Shown here in pieces: positions 44,570 to 52,721 of a DNA stretch of 64,000 nt. Origin of the DNA: Acidobacteriota bacterium (GTDB lineage: Bacteria; Acidobacteriota; Blastocatellia; Pyrinomonadales; Pyrinomonadaceae). The position numbers and the translations under genes are program-made. The notes under the pieces were generated by a model. That model ran no database searches. It had not been told where the DNA came from and worked only from the letters and a program-made list of their open reading frames with translations. Position 1 is the stretch's first letter. The number at the start of each line of letters is the position of its first letter. The stretch covers positions 744,001-808,000 of the forward strand of contig JADJWI010000003.1 in the NCBI GenBank assembly GCA_016716435.1. Reading direction: 5' to 3'.

Positions 44570-45706
44570 ATGAATGAACACATTGAAGAAGCGATAAATG
44601 AATTTCGGCGGCGCGGCGGGCGATATGCCCGCACCGAGCGCTACTACCGCGGCGACCACGACCTCGCATTTGCGACCGAGAAGTTTGCCAATACCTTCGG
44701 CTCGCTCTTTCGCGAATTTGCGATGAACCTTTGCCCAGCGGTTACGGATGCCGTCCGCGATCGGCTCCGCGTTGCGGGCTTTGCGGGCGAAGCGGGAGAG
44801 CTTGCGGAGAGCATCTGGCGGCGGACGCGGATGCCGATCCGCTCGGGCGAAGTGCACCGCGAAGCGCTCGTCAATGGCGATGCCTATGTCATCGTTTGGC
44901 CGGACGAAGCCGGCCGGGCGGCTATCTATCCGCAGCGGGCGGCGAACTGCGCCGTGATCTATGACGAAGAGCATCCGGGCCGCGTGCTCAGGGCGGCAAA
45001 GCACTGGCGGACGGCCGATGGGCGAACGCGGCTTAACCTTTTTTACCCCGACCGCATCGAGCGATATATCACAGCGAAAGCCGGCGAGGCCGCTCTTCCG
45101 GAGGCCCGCGAGTTCGTGCCTTTTATGGAAGCGGGCGGGCGGATGGCGAACCCATTCGGGGCAGTGCCGGTCTTTCACTTTGCCAATAATGCGGACATCG
45201 GTGCACGCGGCCGCTCGGAGCTAGAGGCGGCGATACCGGTGCAGGACGGGCTCAATAAGGCAGTGCTCGATATGCTGGTCGCGATGGAATTTTCGGCCTA
45301 TCGGCAGCGGTGGGCGGCGGGGATCGAGATCGAATACGACAACGAGGGGAACGCGGTCGCGCCGTTCAAGGCGGGCATCGATCACCTTTGGGTGACGGAG
45401 AACCCGAACGCTCGGTTCGGCGATTTTGAGACGGCGGGGCTTGATCAGTTCATCAAGGTAAAGGACAGCTTTCGCATCGATGTTGCGTCCGTCACGGGCA
45501 CGCCGATGTATTACCTGATGCCGCACACCCGGGGCTTCCCGAGCGGCGATGCGCTCCGGCGGGCGGAGTCGCGGCTTGCGGCAAAGGTCCGCGACCGGCA
45601 AGCCGCATTCGGCCACACCTGGGCCGAAGCAATGGCCTTCGCCCTCCGCATCGAAGGCCGCGGGGCGGAGGTTGAAACGCGGTGGGAGCCGGTTGATGAT
45701 CGGTGA
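44570..45706 (+). CDS. Phage portal protein, SPP1 gp6-like
   Basis: 378 residues. N-terminal EEAINEFRRRGGRYARTERYYRGDH, the MNLCPAVTDAVRDRLRVAGF region and the later ASVTGTPMYYLMPHTRGFPSGDALRRAESRL motif match PF05133-type portal proteins, though it is somewhat short. The portal forms the dodecameric DNA channel at one capsid vertex. It lies 36 bp behind the terminase gene. Confidence 0.85.
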   Translation: MNEHIEEAINEFRRRGGRYARTERYYRGDHDLAFATEKFANTFGSLFREFAMNLCPAVTDAVRDRLRVAGFAGEAGELAESIWRRTRMPIRSGEVHREALVNGDAYVIVWPDEAGRAAIYPQRAANCAVIYDEEHPGRVLRAAKHWRTADGRTRLNLFYPDRIERYITAKAGEAALPEAREFVPFMEAGGRMANPFGAVPVFHFANNADIGARGRSELEAAIPVQDGLNKAVLDMLVAMEFSAYRQRWAAGIEIEYDNEGNAVAPFKAGIDHLWVTENPNARFGDFETAGLDQFIKVKDSFRIDVASVTGTPMYYLMPHTRGFPSGDALRRAESRLAAKVRDRQAAFGHTWAEAMAFALRIEGRGAEVETRWEPVDDR

Positions 45707-45713
45707 ATGGCTT

Positions 45714-46202
45714 TTAGGCGGCGGTGAGGAATTGGTAATCGGCGTCGGTGATGCCGGCGATGGCCTTGTTGATCTGTTCCCAGGTAAGCCACATCTCGGT
45801 GCCGCGGTGCATCGGCTCGGGGTCATTGATCAGGACACCGGTATCGGCGACGCCGAAGATGACGACGACGTGGCCGTGGCTATTGCCGCCCCAGTTTTTG
45901 CGGAGCCCGGTCCAGAGCGGGCCATGGGTTGGCAAGAACGAATTGAGTCCGGCGAGCGACATATCGACGCTCGAATGGGTCTTCATATTGAAGGCAGTAG
46001 CGAGGATGCCGTTTTGCCCGCCCCACCAGTCGCGGTTGCGCTCATACCGCTCTTTGTAGTCGGCGACGGACATCGGATCCTTCATAGAACCTTTTCCGGC
46101 CGCCTTTGACCAGGCATAGACCATCTGCGCCGACTTGAACCAGCAAACTCCCGTGGACGGCTGCGAAAGCAGCGGCACGTTCTGCAAACGAGTAATAGAC
46201 AT
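45714..46202 (-). CDS. Papain-like cysteine protease
   Basis: 162 residues of the papain-like/C39-type peptidase family. Catalytic Cys is in STGVCWFKSAQMVY (residue 20), catalytic His in NSHGHVVVIFGVADTGVLINDP, with an Asn/Asp following. There is no signal peptide. It is on the opposite strand and ends 7 bp from the portal gene. It could be a capsid-maturation protease, a lysis enzyme or an effector; nothing in the sequence decides. Confidence 0.7.
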   Translation of the reverse strand: MSITRLQNVPLLSQPSTGVCWFKSAQMVYAWSKAAGKGSMKDPMSVADYKERYERNRDWWGGQNGILATAFNMKTHSSVDMSLAGLNSFLPTHGPLWTGLRKNWGGNSHGHVVVIFGVADTGVLINDPEPMHRGTEMWLTWEQINKAIAGITDADYQFLTAA

Positions 46203-46367
46203 TGTTATCTGTTCCTAATTTAATGTGATCAAACTACTGCAAAACCTCGACGATTCTCTACGAGAAATTTGCAGAATTGTTCGCGGGCATGTTGAACCCG
46301 GGCGGAGGGTAGCAGGGTTGGAAGTACCTGATCGAACGAACCGCTTTGTCAGTCAGGCTCTGCCTGT

Positions 46368-46485
46368 CTATTTGCGGTGAAGCTCGGCTTCACCGTCCTG
46401 TCCGCAATCATTCGCGGCTTCGCCGCCGGCATAGCCGCATCCTTCGGGGTCGGCTTTCGGAAAAGTGGAACTTTTCCGCAAATAG
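46368..46485. repeat. Composite palindromic element (MITE-like)
   Basis: Outer arms CTATTTGCGG (46368-46377) and CCGCAAATAG (46476-46485) are perfectly complementary. Inside lie GGTGAAGC...GCTTCACC (46376-46394) and GGAAAAGT...ACTTTTCC (46459-46477). The 118-bp unit has no gene. It fills the gap between the papain-like protease and the 4-TM gene; nothing else is seen in 46203-46540. Confidence 0.75.
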
Positions 46486-46540
46486 AGCGGCGGAGCCGTC
46501 TGAATAGCTTCGCCTGCATGTTTTGGCGAACGATTTCTGG

Positions 46541-47068
46541 TCATTCAAATTCCGGCGGCGGTGGCGGAAGTTGGTTCATTCCGTTTTCGCTCTCAACTTC
46601 TGAAGAGAAAAACCGCTTTACCTTCGGGCTGAATATTAAAAGAATGCTGGCGAGAAGGGGAGCAACCAACAGCAAAAGAAAGGAGGTCGCGTCCTCAAGT
46701 AACAGCAACGGGTCGTCGAGAACAAAATAGAAGGGGCTTTCGTCTTCGCCTGCCGTCAACGTGAAGTAAGATACAAGAGCAAAAAAGCCTCCCAGTAAGA
46801 GGATGCTCAGCCATCTGGCTATTCGCACTCTAAAACACAATCCGAGAAACGTAATGAATGGCGAAAAGATTATGAGGAACCCAATCGCGTTCCCAAAGGC
46901 ATACGACGGATTCTCAATATAGTCAGAAATAGCGAAGGGTTCATTTTCAGGTTCCATCCACACGATGGCCGCCGTGTACACGAACATACCGAAAAGCCCG
47001 AGCAGAAGGAACTGCGAAAGCCAGACGGCAAAAGGGCGTTTGGTTTTATTCGCTGCTGTCATTGTCAT
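46541..47068 (-). CDS. Four-span membrane protein divergent from the reverse transcriptase
   Basis: 175 residues, about four spans (FLLLGLFGMFVYTAAIVW; AFGNAIGFLIIFSPFITFLGLCF; WLSILLLGGFFALVSYFTL; SFLLLLVAPLLASILLIF), an acidic loop (AGEDESPFYF) and a Pro-rich C-terminal tail. No family recognised. Its A+T-richer codon use matches the RT gene rather than the phage module, and the two share a 371-bp divergent control region. A membrane effector paired with the RT is possible but unproven. Confidence 0.6.
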   Translation of the reverse strand: MTMTAANKTKRPFAVWLSQFLLLGLFGMFVYTAAIVWMEPENEPFAISDYIENPSYAFGNAIGFLIIFSPFITFLGLCFRVRIARWLSILLLGGFFALVSYFTLTAGEDESPFYFVLDDPLLLLEDATSFLLLLVAPLLASILLIFSPKVKRFFSSEVESENGMNQLPPPPPEFE

Positions 47069-47439
47069 TCAAAAATATCCCTGATCATTTCGATCAGTCA
47101 AAATTTGACACCATCTTTTACAAAAAAAACTCTAGCAGTGTGTCAGAAAACTATGGTATCTTTTCTGACAGGTCTAATCGCAATAAATTTCGCCAAGTAT
47201 CCGAAATACAAGGCTTTATTGAATTAGACGTAAAGATGTCGGTTCGACATTTTTCCAGTAGGCACTTTCATATATTGACGATATTCCCCCAGGGGGAGAA
47301 CGGACGCCCTTTGGTTAGCTTCACAACTAATCCTCATGGGAGATGGGCCTCAAAACTCATCTAACCAAATGGTAACTTACTTTTACGCGGTTGCGTCCGT
47401 GGATGGGCCCGCCTAACAGCGGGCTCAACTGTTGAGCGA
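47069..47439 (+). ncRNA. Structured non-coding region upstream of the RT (candidate RT-associated RNA)
   Basis: 371 bp with no credible gene but many hairpins. These are CTGATC...GATCAG (47081-47097), a 10-bp perfect arm pair (47141-47150/47161-47170), ATGTCG-GTT-CGACAT followed by TTTTT (47236-47255; terminator-like), CCCCC-A-GGGGG (47286-47296), a long-range stem TTTGGTTAG...CTAACCAAA (47310-47318/47361-47369), GCCCGC...GCGGGC (47407-47424) and CTCAAC-T-GTTGAG (47424-47436). No Shine-Dalgarno precedes the RT start. The clustering suits a structured RNA template or leader; transcription is not shown. Confidence 0.4.
47141..47170. promoter_or_regulatory. Perfect 10-bp inverted repeat, candidate operator
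   Basis: TGTCAGAAAA and TTTTCTGACA separated by exactly 10 nt, so the arm centres lie two helical turns apart, as for a dimeric regulator. A TTGACA hexamer (47105-47110) lies upstream, but no good -10 box is spaced correctly. Confidence 0.5.
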
Positions 47440-48948
47440 ATGAACCTAGAAGCGATCATCGAAAGAGCTTTGTTGACCGAGTGTGACAAATTGATAGGCA
47501 AATTCCATGCTTACCATAACACACGACACTTAGAGCATATTCGAAACGAGAAACGACTCGCCAATCCCCCACCCAAGAAAATATATCAACCGAGTCACTG
47601 GGCTATCGACCCAAAGTTCAATCCGTTCTATGTAAAGAGTCGTCGGAGGCGGATCGCTCGTTCGATTGCGAAGAAAATTGAGTCGGGTCAATATACGCCG
47701 AATTCGGCCCATGTAAAAAAGGTCCCCAAAGCAAGCGGTGGATTTCGCGATGTTGCGGTGTATCAAATTCCGGACGCTGCAGTCTCAACAGTTTTTTACA
47801 GACATCTATTGGCGAAAAACAGACACAGGTTCAGCTCGTTTTCATACGCTTATCGAGCAGATCGAAATGTTCATTTTGCGATCCAAGATATCTGGCTGGA
47901 CATTTCCGCAGAAGCCCGCCTGTTTGTAGCAGAATTCGATTTTTCGGATTTCTTCGGTTCCATCTCGCACGAGTATCTTGAAAAACAGTTCGATGAAAAT
48001 GGCTTTTCTATAAGCGACATGGAGCGCAAAGTCATTCGGTCTTTTTTGTGCGAACGGGATCAAGGTATCCCGCAAGGCACTTCGATATCACTTTTCTTGG
48101 CAAATCTAGTCTGTTGGCGCCTCGACCAAGCTTTCGAGAAACACGGGGTCAAGTTTGCGAGGTACGCAGACGACACCGTAGTGTGGAGTTCAAACTACAC
48201 TAAGATTTGTGATGCGTTCAACATACTCAATAGGTTTTCGCAAGACGCTGGAATTCCCATGAACCTTGGTGATGGCAAAACACAAGGAATCAGTCTGTTG
48301 TCCCGGGACGGTTTACCCGTCGAGATGAAAAGTGCAAAAACCGAAGTCGAGTTTCTCGGATATTCAATCTCGGTAGATCACGTCGCTATTAAGAAAAGTT
48401 CTGTCAAGCGAATCAAAAAGCAAATATCTTACTTGCTTTACCGCAACCTTATTCAACCATTGAAAGGTCCGAGACTTTTGGGTCTCGAAATACCGAATAA
48501 TGACCGTGACGTTGCGCTGTTGACAGCGATGATGCAAGTCCGCCGCTATCTCTTTGGTGGACTTACAAACCAACAGCTCCTTAATTACGTCAGTGGTAGA
48601 ACAAAGCGAATTTACTTCAAAGGCGTCATGAGTTTTTACCCGCTAATAACCGACGAGTCTCAACTTAAAACACTCGATGGCTGGCTTGTTTCTGTTATTC
48701 ACCGGACCGTTAAGCTTCGTTCAAGACTTTTGGCCAACTGGGGCTACGATTGCTCCCATATTTTTCCTTTCAACGTTGGCCGTGAAGACATTCTTGAAAG
48801 TTATAGAAAGGTTAATATTAACGGTCACAGCTTACTAGAAGTACCCAGTTTTCTATTGATTCACCGTGCCCTGAGAGTGGGTCTTAAACAAGAAGGCATC
48901 GAGCGAGTAATGAATCCGGATCCAAAGAATTATCTTTATGGCTCGTGA
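47440..48948 (+). CDS. Reverse transcriptase, candidate defence-associated (unassigned UG/DRT-like)
   Basis: 502 residues. RT motifs in order: motif A EFDFSDFFGSIS (Asp167), motif B GIPQGTSISLFLANL (from residue 210), motif C FARYADDTVVW (Asp244, Asp245), motif D LGDGKTQGISLL and motif E KTEVEFLGYSI. No maturase (domain X), HNH endonuclease or integrase follows, so a group II intron or retroelement is unlikely. The C-terminal 200 residues are helical and unassigned. I do not see the retron-specific VTG motif. A+T-rich codon use differs from flanking genes. It has a structured leader and a divergent 4-TM neighbour. Antiphage reverse transcriptases share this size and isolation, but the subclass needs a phylogeny. 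Confidence 0.82.
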   Translation: MNLEAIIERALLTECDKLIGKFHAYHNTRHLEHIRNEKRLANPPPKKIYQPSHWAIDPKFNPFYVKSRRRRIARSIAKKIESGQYTPNSAHVKKVPKASGGFRDVAVYQIPDAAVSTVFYRHLLAKNRHRFSSFSYAYRADRNVHFAIQDIWLDISAEARLFVAEFDFSDFFGSISHEYLEKQFDENGFSISDMERKVIRSFLCERDQGIPQGTSISLFLANLVCWRLDQAFEKHGVKFARYADDTVVWSSNYTKICDAFNILNRFSQDAGIPMNLGDGKTQGISLLSRDGLPVEMKSAKTEVEFLGYSISVDHVAIKKSSVKRIKKQISYLLYRNLIQPLKGPRLLGLEIPNNDRDVALLTAMMQVRRYLFGGLTNQQLLNYVSGRTKRIYFKGVMSFYPLITDESQLKTLDGWLVSVIHRTVKLRSRLLANWGYDCSHIFPFNVGREDILESYRKVNINGHSLLEVPSFLLIHRALRVGLKQEGIERVMNPDPKNYLYGS

Positions 48949-48967
48949 GGGATTGCGTGAAAAAGGT

Positions 48968-49226
48968 CTATCGAGATCGCAGGAGAGAGACTGGGGCGGG
49001 TTGTACGCTGAAAGTACTTTGACCGTCGCGGGTGATTGAAGTTTCGATAGTAACCGGTCGGCGTTGATTGTATTTGTATACGGTATCGCAGGCCAAAAGT
49101 ACGTTGCCCACAGATTGACGTTCCGCCTGCCGGAAGCTCACTGTCCGAATCGTTTTCCGTAATCTTCTCGTCAATTGGATCGGTCTGAACTAACGGCTGC
49201 TGCGAGGCGCCGGTACTAGAAGCCAT
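48968..49226 (-). CDS. Possible small gene convergent with the RT (frameshifted, doubtful)
   Basis: One frame from ATG 49226 gives MASSTGASQQPLVQTDPIDE; the other, from about 49150, gives VGNVLLACDTVYKYNQRRPVTIETSIT and a stop at 48968. Each half looks more protein-like than the rest of its own frame. No family recognised. The remainder of the 48949-49306 gap shows no gene. Confidence 0.25.
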
Positions 49227-49306
49227 GCAGTTTGTTTTGTGATGACTTGGATTTTTAATATGATTCAAGCTAACCCGCGGAGACTTTGATCCATCTAAAT
49301 AAAAAT

Positions 49307-51565
49307 ATGAGACGACCCTTTTTGCTTGCGGCAGTTTTGTTTGTTTTGGTTGGGGCGGCGGCGGCGCAGGATAAGCTGCTTACGCTTGACGCGATCTTTG
49401 GCCCGGACCCTGCGGTGCAGGTCCAGTTCAGCGGAACGCCGAGTTTCCTGCAGTGGTCGCCGGACGGGCGTTCGTTCAAGCGAGTTGAGGGCGGGCGGCT
49501 GGTCCGCGTGGACGCGCTGACGGGCGAGTCGCGGCCTTACCTTGATACGCAGCGGTTCGTTTCGGCGCTCGCGACCGTTGCCGGCATCGGCGCCCGCGAC
49601 GCCGACCGGATAGCCAATTCGCCGGGCCTGCTCTTCAATAAGGGCGAGACGGCGATCCTGCTCAACCACAACAACGACCTCTGGCACTACGACATCGCCG
49701 CCGGAATGCTCAAGCGGTTGACCAGCAATGCCGATGAGGAACTGGAAGCGGACTTTAGCCCCGATGGGCGGATGGTCAGCTTTGTTCGCAAGAACGATCT
49801 TTACGTCGTCGATATCGCCAAGGGCGGCGAAAAGCGGCTGACCCGCGATGGCTCCGAGCGGGTGCACAATGGCTATCTCGTTTGGGTCTATGAAGAGGAG
49901 CTTTACGGACGCGGCCAGAACCGCGGCTATTGGTGGTCGCCGGATTCGAAGATGATCGCCTTTCTCCGGCTTGATGATTCGCCGCTGCCGGAGTTCGTGC
50001 TTTCAAACGAGCTGACGAACGACCCGGTTCTCGAGAAGACACGCTACCCGAAGCCTGGCGACCCGAACCCGCTCGTCCGGCTCGGCATTGCCGATGTGAC
50101 GAAGTCAACCATCGTCCCGCCGGTCGGCCGCGTTCCCGGTGTCGGGCGGCGTTTGCCCGCCGGGGTTCAGCGGCTCGGCGATGCGGTAAAGTTTGCCGAC
50201 CTCGGCCGCTACAAGCCCGAAGATGTGCTTATCGGTCGCGTCGGTTGGACGCCGGACTCGACGCAGGTGCTCTTTCAGGCGCTGAACCGCGAGCAGACCT
50301 TCCTGGATGTGAACGCCGCGACGCCCGACGGCAAGACGAAGAAGCTCTTTACCGAGACGACCGCCGCCTGGGTCGAGGTTTACGACAATCCGGAGTTTCT
50401 GCCCGATGGCTCGTCCGTTTACCAATCTGCACGCAACGGCTGGCGGCATCTTTATCACTACGACGCCAACGGTTCGCTTATCCGCCAGTTGACCGACGGC
50501 CGCTGGGAGATCCGCAATTTCTACGGCGTTGACCCCGAAGGCCGCTATGCGTATTTCTCCGCAACGCGCGACAGCCACATCGCCGTCAACGTCTATCGCG
50601 TGCCGATAGCGGGCGGCGACATCGAACGCCTGACCGAAGGCGAGGGATCGCACGCTGCCTCGTTCAACCGGACGTTCACGCACTTTGTACATACCTGGAG
50701 CGACGTAAACACACCTTCGCAGCAGCGGCTTTTCCGCTCGGATGGCCGGCTCGAACGCGTGCTCAATGAGAACCGCGTCCCGGCCCTCGCCGAATACAAG
50801 CTCGGCACGCCGGAGTTCATGAAGGTCAAAACCCGCGACGGCTTTGAGATGGAAGCGATGATGATCCGCCCGCCGGATTTTGACCCGAACAAAAAGTATC
50901 CCGTTTTGCAATATACCTACGCCGGGCCGCACGCTCCGCAGGTGCGAAACGGCTGGGGCGGCAGTCGCTATATGTGGCACCAGATGCTTGCCCAAAAGGG
51001 CTACATCATCTGGGTCTGCGATAACCGCACGGCAAGCGGCAAGGGCGAGGAATCGACCTGGCCGGTCTATAAACAGATGGGCACGCTCGAGCTTCGCGAC
51101 ATCGAAGACGGCGTCAACTATTTGAAGTCGCTGCCCTATGTTGACGGCGACCGGATCGGAATCTGGGGCTGGAGCTACGGCGGCTTTATGACGAGCTATG
51201 CGATGACGAACAGCAAGCTCTTTCGGGCGGGCATCGCGGGCGGCTCGGTAACGGACTGGCGGCTTTACGATTCGATCTACACCGAGCGGTACATGCTAAC
51301 GCCGCAGAACAACCGCGAAGGCTACGACAAGACGTCGGTCATCCGCTCGGCAAAGGACCTCCATGGCCGAATACTGCTGATCCACGGCATTATGGACAAC
51401 AACGTCCATATGCAGAACACCATCCAGCTCGTCAACGAGCTGCAGAAACACAACAAGCAGTTCGATCTGATGCTCTACCCCGGCCAACGCCACGGCATCG
51501 CCAACCGAGCCCAGGTCCGCCACTGGTACGAGATGATGACGAACTTTATAGTGAAGAATCTCTAA
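49307..51565 (+). CDS. Exported S9 (dipeptidyl peptidase IV-type) serine peptidase
   Basis: About 752 residues from ATG 49307 with a signal peptide (PFLLAAVLFVLVGAAAAQ). The N-terminal DPPIV beta-propeller (about 40-490) contains repeated SPDGR/WTPDSTQ motifs and the YEEELYGRGQNRGYWWSPD segment, with the EE pair that binds the substrate N-terminus. The C-terminal alpha/beta-hydrolase has Ser623 in GWSYGGF, Asp in HGIMDNNVH and His in YPGQRHGI. It would remove X-Pro-type dipeptides in the periplasm. A hairpin terminator follows. Confidence 0.9.
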   Translation: MRRPFLLAAVLFVLVGAAAAQDKLLTLDAIFGPDPAVQVQFSGTPSFLQWSPDGRSFKRVEGGRLVRVDALTGESRPYLDTQRFVSALATVAGIGARDADRIANSPGLLFNKGETAILLNHNNDLWHYDIAAGMLKRLTSNADEELEADFSPDGRMVSFVRKNDLYVVDIAKGGEKRLTRDGSERVHNGYLVWVYEEELYGRGQNRGYWWSPDSKMIAFLRLDDSPLPEFVLSNELTNDPVLEKTRYPKPGDPNPLVRLGIADVTKSTIVPPVGRVPGVGRRLPAGVQRLGDAVKFADLGRYKPEDVLIGRVGWTPDSTQVLFQALNREQTFLDVNAATPDGKTKKLFTETTAAWVEVYDNPEFLPDGSSVYQSARNGWRHLYHYDANGSLIRQLTDGRWEIRNFYGVDPEGRYAYFSATRDSHIAVNVYRVPIAGGDIERLTEGEGSHAASFNRTFTHFVHTWSDVNTPSQQRLFRSDGRLERVLNENRVPALAEYKLGTPEFMKVKTRDGFEMEAMMIRPPDFDPNKKYPVLQYTYAGPHAPQVRNGWGGSRYMWHQMLAQKGYIIWVCDNRTASGKGEESTWPVYKQMGTLELRDIEDGVNYLKSLPYVDGDRIGIWGWSYGGFMTSYAMTNSKLFRAGIAGGSVTDWRLYDSIYTERYMLTPQNNREGYDKTSVIRSAKDLHGRILLIHGIMDNNVHMQNTIQLVNELQKHNKQFDLMLYPGQRHGIANRAQVRHWYEMMTNFIVKNL

Positions 51566-51635
51566 GCCTCGACGGCATCTTGAAATGGCCTGAGGATTCT
51601 CGGCAAGTATTCGCGGATCCTCTGTAAAAAATCAA

Positions 51636-51672
51636 CGGCCTCTGCGTTAGGAAAAACCTAACGCGGAGGCCG
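51636..51672. terminator. Bidirectional hairpin terminator between convergent genes
   Basis: 16-bp stem (51636-51651 with 51657-51672) with one imperfect pair and an A5 loop. It lies between the S9 peptidase gene and the minus-strand gene at 51703. Confidence 0.75.
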
Positions 51673-51702
51673 CAATGCTTTCAAGAGCCAGAAAAAGCGA
51701 GC

Positions 51703-52617
51703 CTATCTGCCTGCGGTCAGCGGCAGGCGGAAGCCCCGAGCCGGGACATCTTGGCCATTGATCTTTCGGTTCCGCACGTCGAGTTTGAAGGTTGAATGTG
51801 TTCGTCCGTCAAGCGAAAGCTCGAGCGTGTAAGTGCTGTTGGTGTCGAGAATGTCACCCAGCTTGAACATGACCGATTTGCCATCTGTCATCGAGGTCGG
51901 TTTCGAGAGCGTCAGCCGCGCGTTGTACCACTGATGGTCGAGTGCGAGCGAGCCCTCGTTTGACTCAGCGATCGTCGCACGGTCTCGGTCGCGGATCAAT
52001 TTCAAGCTGTAGGGAATCTGGCGACGGCGGGCATCGGCCTTGTCATCTGAATCGCGGAGCCAGAAGAAGAATATCGGGTTCGATTCAGGAGTCGTGGCGG
52101 TCAATAGTCCTTTTCCGCGCCACGGGCCATCAAGAAGATAGAGCGTTCGGGGATTGAACTTATCGGCGCTTTGCTTCGTTTTCACGGAGAACGGAAACTT
52201 GTAGATCGACCGGCCCTCGTCAATGAAATCGATCGTGTACGAACCGGGCCCGATCTGCTTTATTGCCTCGCGGCCGCCTTCGACCTCGTAGCGGTCAAGC
52301 TCGATCCTCCAACTGGCCAGTCGGCCGTACCAGACGAATTTGTTGATGGTCGCACCGCTTGCGTTCTTTAGATGCGTTTCAAATTTCTTGCCGTTATACG
52401 GGTGATAGATCGAAGGGCCGGAAACGCCCGGGGCCGTGCCCGGGCGGCAATCGAGCGAAAACGTGCCCATGCTAAATCCACCATCAACCCTAACGGAGGT
52501 CAGCACAGAATCGGTGTTCATCACCGGATCACATGTCGGTCTTTGGGAATATGCCTGGGATGAGAAAAGCAGTACGGAAACCAGAAGAAAAAACAACGCC
52601 CGAGAGATCTGTCTCAT
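51703..52617 (-). CDS. Secreted protein of unknown function
   Basis: 304 residues. A signal peptide (ALFFLLVSVLLFSSQAYSQ) is followed by a mostly beta-predicted body with repeated polar strands (IYHPYNGKKFETHLKNASG, TLYLLDGPWRGKGLLTATT, TLSKPTSMTDGKSVMFKLGDIL). One Cys pair occurs near the N-terminus (RPTCDP and SLDCRPG). No catalytic motif or known domain is visible. It is a single-gene unit on the minus strand, 104 bp downstream of the transglycosylase gene. Confidence 0.7.
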   Translation of the reverse strand: MRQISRALFFLLVSVLLFSSQAYSQRPTCDPVMNTDSVLTSVRVDGGFSMGTFSLDCRPGTAPGVSGPSIYHPYNGKKFETHLKNASGATINKFVWYGRLASWRIELDRYEVEGGREAIKQIGPGSYTIDFIDEGRSIYKFPFSVKTKQSADKFNPRTLYLLDGPWRGKGLLTATTPESNPIFFFWLRDSDDKADARRRQIPYSLKLIRDRDRATIAESNEGSLALDHQWYNARLTLSKPTSMTDGKSVMFKLGDILDTNSTYTLELSLDGRTHSTFKLDVRNRKINGQDVPARGFRLPLTAGR

Positions 52618-52721
52618 TGTTCATAAGCTCCTTTTCAAAATTTTCCCCTTAATCCTTGCGTTGACGAGAAAACCGCGCGCAATTTGCCGCGACCAGAATT
52701 CCACTCGCGACGAGTGCGGCC

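Noticed and set aside
47411..47437. Sequence like integron attC core sites (GCCTAAC ... GTTGAGC) before the RT start
   Set aside because: The two cores do not pair with each other; each belongs to a short adjacent hairpin, and the total span of 27 nt is far below attC length. No integrase or cassette array is present.
47440..48948. Group II intron
   Set aside because: No domain V-like hairpin or intron boundaries were seen around the RT, and the protein lacks maturase and endonuclease domains.
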